Source: Parachlamydiaceae bacterium
GTDB taxonomy: Bacteria; Chlamydiota; Chlamydiia; Chlamydiales; Parachlamydiaceae
Direction of reading: 5' to 3'
DNA length: 12,464 nt
Assembly (NCBI GenBank): GCA_013817115.1
Contig: JACDDG010000027.1
Coordinates: forward strand, 1-12,464
Shown: positions 7,124 through 12,464 of the stretch, one piece after another
Position numbering within the stretch: position 1 is the stretch's first letter
Layout of the letters: every line of letters starts with the position of its first letter
Notes under the pieces: model-generated
The model's database searches: none
The model's input: the letters and a program-made list of their open reading frames with translations, nothing else
What the model was told of the DNA's origin: nothing
Made by a program: the position numbers and the translations under genes

Positions 7124-7216
7124 ATGGGATCAGATGACTTTCAAAAACATAAATCAAAAAACATGTGGCAAATGCAAGAAGCTAAAGCCGCTGGCAATCA
7201 CACTTGCCTCACCTAA
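7124..7216 (+). pseudogene. 30-codon ORF, possible remnant of an RloB-like gene
   Basis: ATG7124 has a strong Shine-Dalgarno site (AAGAGG at 7112-7117, 6 bases away). The frame starts MGSDDFQKHKSKNM and stops at TAA 7214-7216. The opening resembles the MGSDD-x-(H/K)KRK start I recall for RloB-like proteins (abortive-infection/OLD-associated family), but the similarity ends after about 12 residues and the rest does not resemble that family. It could be a decayed 5' end, a real small peptide, or chance. No search was possible. Confidence 0.27.
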
Positions 7217-7247
7217 AAACATAACCCGAAATCATTTTGTAGCTCAT

Positions 7248-7335
7248 TTAAGAATGTAAAAAATAATGACCGTGGCACCTGCACCAGCCGGCACTGTCAC
7301 CAGCCTCGCGTTGGAGTAAGCTCAGTAATTTTTTT
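7248..7335 (-). pseudogene. Deleted, frameshifted fragment of the pit phosphate transporter 3' end
   Basis: Bases 7248-7302 are identical to 8025-8079 (55 of 55). Bases 7304-7335 match 8247-8278 with one mismatch (31 of 32). Both blocks keep the orientation and order of the intact pit gene, but 166 bp between them are missing, removing most of the last 75 or so residues and shifting the frame. The blocks correspond to Pit residues about 386-396 and 452-470. The junction falls at AACC, present at both ends of the missing segment (8079-8082 and 8245-8248), which suggests slippage or microhomology-mediated deletion. It is non-functional. The near-identity points to a recent event, or to gene conversion. 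Confidence 0.88.
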
Positions 7336-7712
7336 TACCAACCCTTTACATTTATAGCCCCTGTTTTGCTTGGCGCGAACATGTCAGTTCTGCAAAGTGA
7401 GTCCGTGATCCAATTGCTAAGCAGTAAGCCAAATAAGATTTTATTTGTAAGAGTGAATATAGGGAATATTTGAGGGGCTACAATACATGGGTAGATAATT
7501 ATAATCAATAATGATATTTGCAAAGTTAAAGCTGTAAACATGAAAAATTTAAAATTTATCTTTTTATTCTCAAAAGAAGAAATATTTTCAACATTATCTA
7601 AGGAATGACTACTTTGGAATATTCTTAAGAATACGTTAACAACAGGAATGCTGGATAAAAAAATCTGAGTAGGCAAGTGGTCTTTTAATAAAAAGTTTTT
7701 AATTGGGCCCAT
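7335..7712 (-). CDS. Small two-helix membrane protein, possibly Inc-like
   Basis: 125 residues starting at ATG 7710-7712, with AAAGGA eight bases upstream on the minus strand. Two hydrophobic segments, about residues 54-78 (FFMFTALTLQISLLIIIIYP) and 82-103 (FPIFTLTNKILFGLLLSNWI), are separated by only a few residues. This hairpin-like pair recalls the bilobed hydrophobic domain of chlamydial inclusion-membrane (Inc) proteins. No catalytic motif is seen and I do not recognise the family. The stop codon falls exactly where homology to the pit fragment begins, so the C-terminus may have been cut or replaced by that rearrangement. Low GC and an isolated position leave open that it is a decaying gene. 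Confidence 0.5.
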   Translation of the reverse strand: MGPIKNFLLKDHLPTQIFLSSIPVVNVFLRIFQSSHSLDNVENISSFENKKINFKFFMFTALTLQISLLIIIIYPCIVAPQIFPIFTLTNKILFGLLLSNWITDSLCRTDMFAPSKTGAINVKGW

Positions 7713-8008
7713 TTTTTTTCCTTTTTTGAATTTATAAATAGCAGTGAGAATCGAAACTGAGCTATCGAATTAACTTTCATTTAGAAATTTATACTATAAG
7801 TTAGCATAAAACTAGATTAATTTCCAACTGTTTTTAAATTGTAAATCTCTGTAATCCTAAAAAGTCATTACCTTTCATGCGCACTTTCATGCCGTCCTTA
7901 GAGAACTCTCTAGGCGAAACGGAACGGCATAAAAGGGCTCAAATAAATAGGAAAGCTTAGTTTTCTTTTCACCTTACAACGACGAGCCATGTTTTTTCCT
8001 GCTACAAT
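7713..8008. other. AT-rich non-coding spacer with one hairpin
   Basis: Nothing in this stretch looks like a gene on either strand. It should hold the promoter of the small membrane ORF (minus strand) and the transcript end of pit. The only clear structure is the stem-loop at 7889-7930. Confidence 0.5.
7889..7930 (-). terminator. Stem-loop downstream of pit, possible terminator or RNA structure
   Basis: ATGCCGT (7889-7895) pairs with ACGGCAT (7924-7930). Inside is a second imperfect hairpin built from CCTTAGAG and CTCTCTAGG. It lies about 80 bases past the pit stop in the direction of transcription. There is no T tract after the stem on the minus strand, so simple intrinsic termination is doubtful. 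Confidence 0.35.
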
Positions 8009-9433
8009 TTAAAGAAACAGCGACTTAAGAATGTAAAAAATAATGACCGTGGCACCTGCACCAGCCGGCACTGTCACCAACCATGAAATAAAAATATCCC
8101 GCGTCATAGCTAAGTTCAACGCTTCAATACCTCTCGCAAGGCCCACCCCTAAAACTGATCCAACCAAAGTATGAGTCGTAGAAATAGGCATTCCAAATTG
8201 CGAAGCAATCACGATCGTTGTTGCAGCCCCAAATTCAGCTGCAAAACCTCGCGTTGGAGTAAGCTCTGTAATTTTTTTGCCGATGGTTTCAATCACACGC
8301 CATCCCCATGTGGCTAGACCGATCACAATACCAACACCCCCTAAACCCAAAATCCATGGTGCAATAGGAGCGTATGCTGAAATAGTTCCTGTTTGCAATG
8401 TCGAAATAGCTGCTGAAAGTGGACCGATGGCATTAGCAACATCGTTAGCGCCATGTGCAAAGGCCATTAAACAGGCGCTCATGATCTGCAGATAAGCGAA
8501 AATCTTTTCAATAGCTGCATACTGCGATTCTGTGGGAACATTTTTATTAACTTTTTTGATCGCAGGCTTGAGGTGATCAATTTCCTCAACCATTGCAGAA
8601 AGTCTGTCTTGAATCTCATTCGGAAAAGAAGGAAATGCTTGCAGTAAGTGATGCTGGGCTTGTTCGATTTCATCAATTACGACAGCATGTGTGCCACTTT
8701 TATGATGACCATAGGAGCTATGTAGGGACATTTTTCGGACGAGTAACCAGCAAACAAGGGCCCCCAGAGTACTCGGAAGAATGCTCCAAAGCAACGCCTC
8801 CCAAAGTGTCAATCCTAAATCTAAATTGTTCAAGCCGTTAAAAATGAGCACTACGCTAAGCGTCATGATGACTCCAAACACTAAAAATGGCGTGATGCGC
8901 TTTGCCGCATCTAAAGGATAGGGTCTGTAAAAAATGGAGTGTCGTAAAAAAGTAAAAATTAAAAAGGAAAGAATTCCCCCTGCAAGTGGCGATATAGCCC
9001 AGCTTAAAACTATGGAAGCTACATTTGACCAGTGTATCGCATCTATGCTTCCTCCTATAATTCCAAAGCCGACTACAGCTCCGACAATTGTATGTGTAGT
9101 CGAAACAGGCCAGCCGTAATATGAGGCTAATTGAAGCCATGCGCCGGCAGCAATCAACACCGAAAACATTCCATAAACTAAAAGCATTGGATTGTAGTCA
9201 AACGTCGAAACATCTATGATGCCTCGCTGAATAGTTTCTGAAACATTGGATCCAAAGAAAAAAGCTCCGGAAAATTCCAAGATAGCCGCAACATAAACAG
9301 CTTTTTTAAGGGTAAGTGCTCCTGAACCAACAGAAGTACCCATTGCATTGGCAACATCATTTGCTCCAATATTCCAAGCCATGTAAAAACCGGCTAAAAT
9401 GATGCAAAACATCAATATAGAATCAGGGGACAT
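8009..9433 (-). CDS. pit: Inorganic phosphate transporter, PiT family
   Basis: 474-residue low-affinity phosphate permease (PiT/PHO-4 family) of the inner membrane, driven by H+ or Na+ symport. The duplicated family signature is intact: GANDVANA at residues 23-30 and again at 328-335, each in a hydrophobic repeat, along with paired PVSTTHT/PISTTHT motifs. About ten hydrophobic segments are visible. A hydrophilic loop of roughly 225-310, with a predicted helical stretch, separates the halves, as is usual for bacterial Pit. ATG 9431-9433 has AGGA six bases upstream. It follows the PhoU-like gene after 45 bases and is almost certainly co-transcribed. In Chlamydia trachomatis I recall the same pair next to dppD/dppF. 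A fragment of its 3' end is duplicated at 7248-7335. Confidence 0.96.
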   Translation of the reverse strand: MSPDSILMFCIILAGFYMAWNIGANDVANAMGTSVGSGALTLKKAVYVAAILEFSGAFFFGSNVSETIQRGIIDVSTFDYNPMLLVYGMFSVLIAAGAWLQLASYYGWPVSTTHTIVGAVVGFGIIGGSIDAIHWSNVASIVLSWAISPLAGGILSFLIFTFLRHSIFYRPYPLDAAKRITPFLVFGVIMTLSVVLIFNGLNNLDLGLTLWEALLWSILPSTLGALVCWLLVRKMSLHSSYGHHKSGTHAVVIDEIEQAQHHLLQAFPSFPNEIQDRLSAMVEEIDHLKPAIKKVNKNVPTESQYAAIEKIFAYLQIMSACLMAFAHGANDVANAIGPLSAAISTLQTGTISAYAPIAPWILGLGGVGIVIGLATWGWRVIETIGKKITELTPTRGFAAEFGAATTIVIASQFGMPISTTHTLVGSVLGVGLARGIEALNLAMTRDIFISWLVTVPAGAGATVIIFYILKSLFL

Positions 9434-9478
9434 TATTTTCCTGTGTGGGTAAAAGTAAGAATTAAGGAAGTATGCATA

Positions 9479-10153
9479 TTATTTAATTTCTAAAGTCATT
9501 CGCACACGGTTAGCTAAATTTTCTGAAAGATTTGAAATAGAAGCAAGAGCTTCAAAAATCCTCTGCCAAAGATCGAATGTAACAAAAGTAAGTTGATTTT
9601 CTGAAGCAAAAAAGCTTTTTAGCAATTGACGTTGCAGGATGTCGGCTTCATGTTCTTTGAAGGCAACTTTCTCAACCATTGTTTTGACTTTTTCTGCTTC
9701 AAGGCCACCAAACGAAGATTCAAGTAATTCGTGGAGTTCTTGGATGATTTTTTGAGCTTCATTAAAGCACTCAATATTTTTATGTAGAAAAAATTTAAAT
9801 TCATTTTTGAAAGAATCGAAAAGTATCAGCTGCTTCAGTGTGGCTAGAACAGCAATATCTTCTGCACAATCTGCTATACGATCCTGAATGGCTAGAATTT
9901 CTAGAAGCTGGCTACGGTCTATCGGGAGGAATAAGCTTTTTGGTAGGTGGTTGCGTATGTCATTTTTTGTGATGTCCGCGATATGTTCATGCTCAGAAAT
10001 TGCATGCGCTATTTTCTCAACGCGTTCATAATTTTTATTTTCCAGCGCATCAAAAAGATCTACCAACAAATGGACGCAGTCCGCAACGTTTTGCATATGG
10101 GATTGCAGCGGCGTAAACGGGGAGCGACCAAATAAATTTAAAAATGTTCTCAT
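9479..10153 (-). CDS. PhoU-like (DUF47) phosphate transport accessory protein
   Basis: 224 residues, all-helical and soluble, of the DUF47/PhoU-like family that commonly accompanies Pit transporters and is thought to control or couple phosphate uptake. The internally repeated PhoU-type signatures are visible: SEHEHIADITKNDIRNHLPKS (about 53-73) and KEHEADILQRQL (about 165-176), each with acidic/His residues expected to bind metal. The start chosen is ATG10153, with AAGG five bases upstream; the frame opens two codons earlier at GTG10159. It is first in a two-gene unit with pit and divergent from the peptide ATPase genes. Start and stop are intact and length is typical. Confidence 0.92.
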   Translation of the reverse strand: MRTFLNLFGRSPFTPLQSHMQNVADCVHLLVDLFDALENKNYERVEKIAHAISEHEHIADITKNDIRNHLPKSLFLPIDRSQLLEILAIQDRIADCAEDIAVLATLKQLILFDSFKNEFKFFLHKNIECFNEAQKIIQELHELLESSFGGLEAEKVKTMVEKVAFKEHEADILQRQLLKSFFASENQLTFVTFDLWQRIFEALASISNLSENLANRVRMTLEIK

Positions 10154-10160
10154 ATCCACC

Positions 10161-10189
10161 TTGTCTCTTTATCCAAATGTTACTATACA
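10161..10189 (+). promoter_or_regulatory. Promoter candidate for the peptide ABC ATPase genes
   Basis: TTGTCT (10161-10166) and TATACA (10184-10189) are spaced by exactly 17 bases. This would place transcription start near 10196 and give a 5' leader of about 29 bases before ATG10225. Both boxes match 4 of 6 consensus positions. Confidence 0.5.
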
Positions 10190-10205
10190 ACAATAGAAAA
10201 AGCAA
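10177..10205 (-). promoter_or_regulatory. Promoter candidate for the PhoU-like/pit unit
   Basis: On the minus strand TTGCTT (10205-10200) and TAACAT (10182-10177) are 17 bases apart, upstream of ATG10153. Its -10 box is one base from the -10 box of the opposite promoter, so the two could not easily be open at the same time. Confidence 0.4.
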
Positions 10206-10224
10206 GCTTGGAGTAACTTTTCGA

Positions 10225-11196
10225 ATGGAGAATCCTATCCTGTCTGTACGCAATTTGACTACGAAACTGCAAATTGGGTCTTCATATTACGCTGTTGTTG
10301 AAAATTTTTCTTTTGATTTGCATGCAGGTAAAACTTTAGCAATAGTAGGTGAATCAGGATGTGGAAAGTCAATGTTAGCATTATCTTTGATGCGTATCTT
10401 ACCTTCTCCGCCGGCTTTGCCGTCAGAAGGTGAGGTTATTTTCAATGGTGTAAATTTATTGACATTATCAGAAAAAAAGATGCGAGCCATTCGTGGGGGA
10501 CAGGTTGCGATGATTTTTCAGGATCCTTCGAGTTGCTTAAACCCAGTTTACACCATTGGTAGCCAACTTGTTGAAAGTGTAGGACTTCATCATAGAATTT
10601 ACGGTGCAGAGGCCAAAGAGCTTGCGATTCAAGGATTAATAGAAGTTGGAATAGCATCTCCGGAACAACAATTTGATGACTATCCACACCAGCTTTCCGG
10701 GGGCATGAAGCAACGTGTCATGATAGCGATGGCATTGATTGGCGAGCCGGAAATTCTGATTGCTGATGAACCTACTACAGCACTGGATGTCACGATCCAA
10801 GCGCAAGTTCTGGATCTTATTCGTGCTTTGCAGAAAAAAAGGAACATGGCTGTGCTGTTGATTACTCATGATATTGGCATTGTGGCAGAATATGCAGATG
10901 AGATGATTGTCATGTACGCATCCCAGGATGTCGAGCGAGGAAAAACTCTTAATCTTTTTAATAGCCCAGCTCATCCTTATACCAAAGGGCTATTTCAGTC
11001 TCGAGTAAGTTTGGCTGTACAAGGGAATAAACTTAAGCCCATTCAAGGGTCTGTCCCACTTTTAACTCATTATCCCCATGGCTGCCGCTTTCATCCACGT
11101 TGCCCGTTTGTTATGCAAAAGTGTCTTCATGGACCAGTGCCTAATTTTGATTTGCCGGAACCAGATCACCGCGCGAGGTGTTTGTTATATGAATAA
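10225..11196 (+). CDS. dppD: Dipeptide/oligopeptide ABC transporter ATP-binding protein (DppD/OppD)
   Basis: 323-residue ATPase of a peptide importer, acting at the cytoplasmic face with an OppF/DppF partner and two permeases that are not in this window. It has Walker A GESGCGKS (42-49), Q-loop [12 protein letters not shown], signature LSGGMKQR (157-164), Walker B ILIADE ending at E182, and the switch histidine in LLITHD. The C-terminal oligopeptide-transporter domain has cysteines 287, 293, 300 and 319 ([10 protein letters not shown]...KC...RC). This set binds an iron-sulfur cluster in some Dpp/Opp ATPases, so the same is possible here. ATG10225 is chosen over ATG10144 because it has TTGGAG upstream and begins the domain directly; the earlier start would overlap the divergent gene. 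Dpp versus Opp substrate range cannot be decided from sequence. Confidence 0.93.
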   Translation: MENPILSVRNLTTKLQIGSSYYAVVENFSFDLHAGKTLAIVGESGCGKSMLALSLMRILPSPPALPSEGEVIFNGVNLLTLSEKKMRAIRGGQVAMIFQDPSSCLNPVYTIGSQLVESVGLHHRIYGAEAKELAIQGLIEVGIASPEQQFDDYPHQLSGGMKQRVMIAMALIGEPEILIADEPTTALDVTIQAQVLDLIRALQKKRNMAVLLITHDIGIVAEYADEMIVMYASQDVERGKTLNLFNSPAHPYTKGLFQSRVSLAVQGNKLKPIQGSVPLLTHYPHGCRFHPRCPFVMQKCLHGPVPNFDLPEPDHRARCLLYE

Positions 11197-12169
11197 TGTA
11201 ATTTTTGAAGTTAGAGGTCTTACAAAACATTTTCCTGTGACCGCCGGTCTTTTTAAGAACGTTGTTGGATATGCCAGAGCGCTTGAGGATGTTGATTTTA
11301 CAATTGACAAAGGCGAAGTATTAGGGGTTGTAGGTGAATCCGGTTCTGGCAAAAGCACAATGGCGAGAGTGGCAATTCGATTAATTGAACCAACAGCAGG
11401 TTCAATCAAGTTTTTAGGCAACGATTTGCGAGCTCTTAGCTATGAAGGCTTATTAAAAATGAGGACAGAGATACAGATGGTATTTCAAGATCCATTTGCC
11501 TCTCTTAACCCCCGAAAAACGATTGAGGATGCGCTTGGCGAACCCTTGCGATATCATGGGCTTGTTCATTCGAAAGAGGACGAGGTAGAACGTGTGGGCG
11601 GAATGCTTGAGCAAATTGGGCTTCCGAGGGAATCTATGTGGCGTTATCCTCATCAATTTTCAGGCGGTCAACAACAACGTATTTGTATTGGACGTGCTCT
11701 AATTGTCAATCCGAAATTGATCATATGCGACGAAGTGGTTTCAGCTTTAGACGTATCTGTGCAAGCACAAATTTTGAATTTACTCTTGGAGTTGAAGCAG
11801 AGGTTGGAGCTTAGCTATCTCTTTATTTCGCATGATCTTTCGGTTATTCGTTATGTCAGCGACAAGGTGATGGTGCTTTATTTGGGTAAAGTCATGGAAA
11901 GTGGTTCAGTGGAGGAAATTTTCACTAATCCTAAACATCCTTATACGCAAGCATTGCTTGCTTCGACACCTAAGGTTCATCCGGGGGATAAACGCTCTCA
12001 CATGCGCTTGCATGGAGAGATCCCTTCGAATTTGCACCCTCCTTCGGGGTGTCCATTCCGTACCCGTTGCCCGTATGCTCAACCGATTTGTGCTGAAACA
12101 CCTCCGCGTAAAGTTATTGCCGATCGTAAGACGGGCAAACTAAACCATAGATATGATTGCATACTTTAG
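11189..12169 (+). CDS. dppF: Dipeptide/oligopeptide ABC transporter ATP-binding protein (DppF/OppF)
   Basis: 326-residue second ATPase of the peptide importer, expected to form the nucleotide-binding heterodimer with the preceding protein. It has Walker A GESGSGKS (49-56), Q-loop MVFQDPFASLNP, signature FSGGQQQR (157-164), and Walker B LIICDE followed by VVSALDVSVQAQ. The C-terminal peptide-transporter domain has cysteines 288, 294, 301 and 324. ATG11189 overlaps the end of the upstream gene by 8 bases and is preceded by GAGG at 11175-11178. The frame opens farther upstream (11078), but those residues are out-of-frame readings of the dppD tail. No terminator is obvious downstream. Confidence 0.93.
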   Translation: MNNVIFEVRGLTKHFPVTAGLFKNVVGYARALEDVDFTIDKGEVLGVVGESGSGKSTMARVAIRLIEPTAGSIKFLGNDLRALSYEGLLKMRTEIQMVFQDPFASLNPRKTIEDALGEPLRYHGLVHSKEDEVERVGGMLEQIGLPRESMWRYPHQFSGGQQQRICIGRALIVNPKLIICDEVVSALDVSVQAQILNLLLELKQRLELSYLFISHDLSVIRYVSDKVMVLYLGKVMESGSVEEIFTNPKHPYTQALLASTPKVHPGDKRSHMRLHGEIPSNLHPPSGCPFRTRCPYAQPICAETPPRKVIADRKTGKLNHRYDCIL

Positions 12170-12299
12170 TGGTCGTGTTGCCCTCATTATTGGCTAAGAG
12201 ATCGTAGGCTACCAGAGCATAAACACGTGATTATAACGTTACTTAAAAATGCAATTAATGGTATTCTAGCATTTTTACAGCTTTAATATGAGTAGATGT
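12170..12299. other. 130-bp spacer between dppF and pssA
   Basis: No gene and no convincing terminator. A TATTCT -10-like hexamer at 12262-12267 with a poor TTACTT -35 (12239-12244, 17-base gap) is the best promoter candidate for pssA, but it is weak. Confidence 0.3.
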
Positions 12300-12464
12300 A
12301 TGAAACGCATATATTTGTTGCCTAATGTGATTACAGCTTTTGGATTGTCCTGCGGTTTATTTGTCATCTTTAAGATGAATATGGCTGCCGGGGGACAAGC
12401 TAACCAAGAACTATTGACAGCAATTTCAGGGATTCTCCTGCTAGCTGGATTAGCCGATCTACTC
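12300..12464 (+). CDS. pssA: CDP-diacylglycerol-serine O-phosphatidyltransferase, N-terminal part
   Basis: The first 55 codons are present; the gene runs off the window. The opening MKRIYLLPNVITAFGLSCGLFVIFKMN and the following LLLAGLADLL match the N-terminus of bacterial PssA, where LPNxxTxxxxxxG leads into the first membrane helix and ADLLDG begins the CDP-alcohol phosphatidyltransferase motif. The aspartate-rich catalytic motif lies just beyond the edge. PssA makes phosphatidylserine, the precursor of phosphatidylethanolamine, in the membrane. ATG12300 has GAG seven bases upstream; ATG12288, in frame, lacks a ribosome site. Confidence 0.8.
   Translation, partial: MKRIYLLPNVITAFGLSCGLFVIFKMNMAAGGQANQELLTAISGILLLAGLADLL

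Noticed and set aside
10144..10224. 27-residue N-terminal extension of the DppD/OppD frame
   Set aside because: It overlaps the divergent gene's start and the promoter region, and ATG10225 begins the ABC domain with a Shine-Dalgarno site upstream.
11078..11188. 37-residue N-terminal extension of the DppF/OppF frame
   Set aside because: It is an out-of-frame reading of the dppD C-terminal coding region; ATG11189 has GAGG upstream and fits family length.
1..12464. Defence island, prophage, CRISPR array or novel biosynthetic cluster
   Set aside because: I saw no regularly spaced repeats, integrase, transposase, toxin-antitoxin pair, nuclease or phage gene; apart from gaps and debris the genes are housekeeping or transport.

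Overview
The window looks like chromosomal DNA of an environmental chlamydia (order Chlamydiales, probably a Parachlamydiaceae-like amoeba symbiont). The evidence is a DNA topoisomerase I carrying a lysine/alanine-rich linker and a C-terminal SWIB domain, which is a chlamydial hallmark. In addition, a Pit-type phosphate transporter and its PhoU-like partner lie next to dipeptide/oligopeptide ABC ATPase genes, an arrangement I recall from pathogenic chlamydiae. The 3' edge starts a PssA protein of chlamydial type. Base composition is moderately AT-rich. The species cannot be fixed from sequence alone.

Layout. 1-189: tail of an unidentified gene. 190-671: AT-rich gap with degenerate inverted repeats. 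672-5449 (+): a tight run of an Rsm22-family methyltransferase, dprA and topA, overlapping or only a few bases apart. 5450-5802: a GC-rich fold-back element of about 295 bp with 112-base inverted arms, each holding three nested hairpins; its first hairpin looks like the topA terminator. 5803-7085 (+): ispD and an ExoD-family membrane protein overlapping by ATGA. 7086-8008: a decayed region with a 30-codon ORF, a frameshifted fragment of the pit gene, a small two-helix membrane protein on the minus strand, and a hairpin. 8009-10153 (-): pit phosphate transporter behind its PhoU-like (DUF47) partner. 10225-12169 (+): two overlapping peptide-transporter ATPase genes, divergent from the phosphate pair and sharing a 71-bp intergenic region with back-to-back promoter candidates. 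12300-12464 (+): start of pssA, cut by the window edge.

The genes are mostly housekeeping: ribosome or rRNA maturation (Rsm22), DNA uptake/recombination (DprA), supercoiling (TopA), isoprenoid precursors (IspD), phosphate and peptide import, and phospholipid synthesis (PssA). I see no defence island, CRISPR array, tRNA/rRNA gene or complete mobile element. The least explained material is the fold-back element at 5478-5772 and the scarred region 7086-7712, where a near-identical but deleted copy of the pit 3' end sits beside an Inc-like small membrane ORF.
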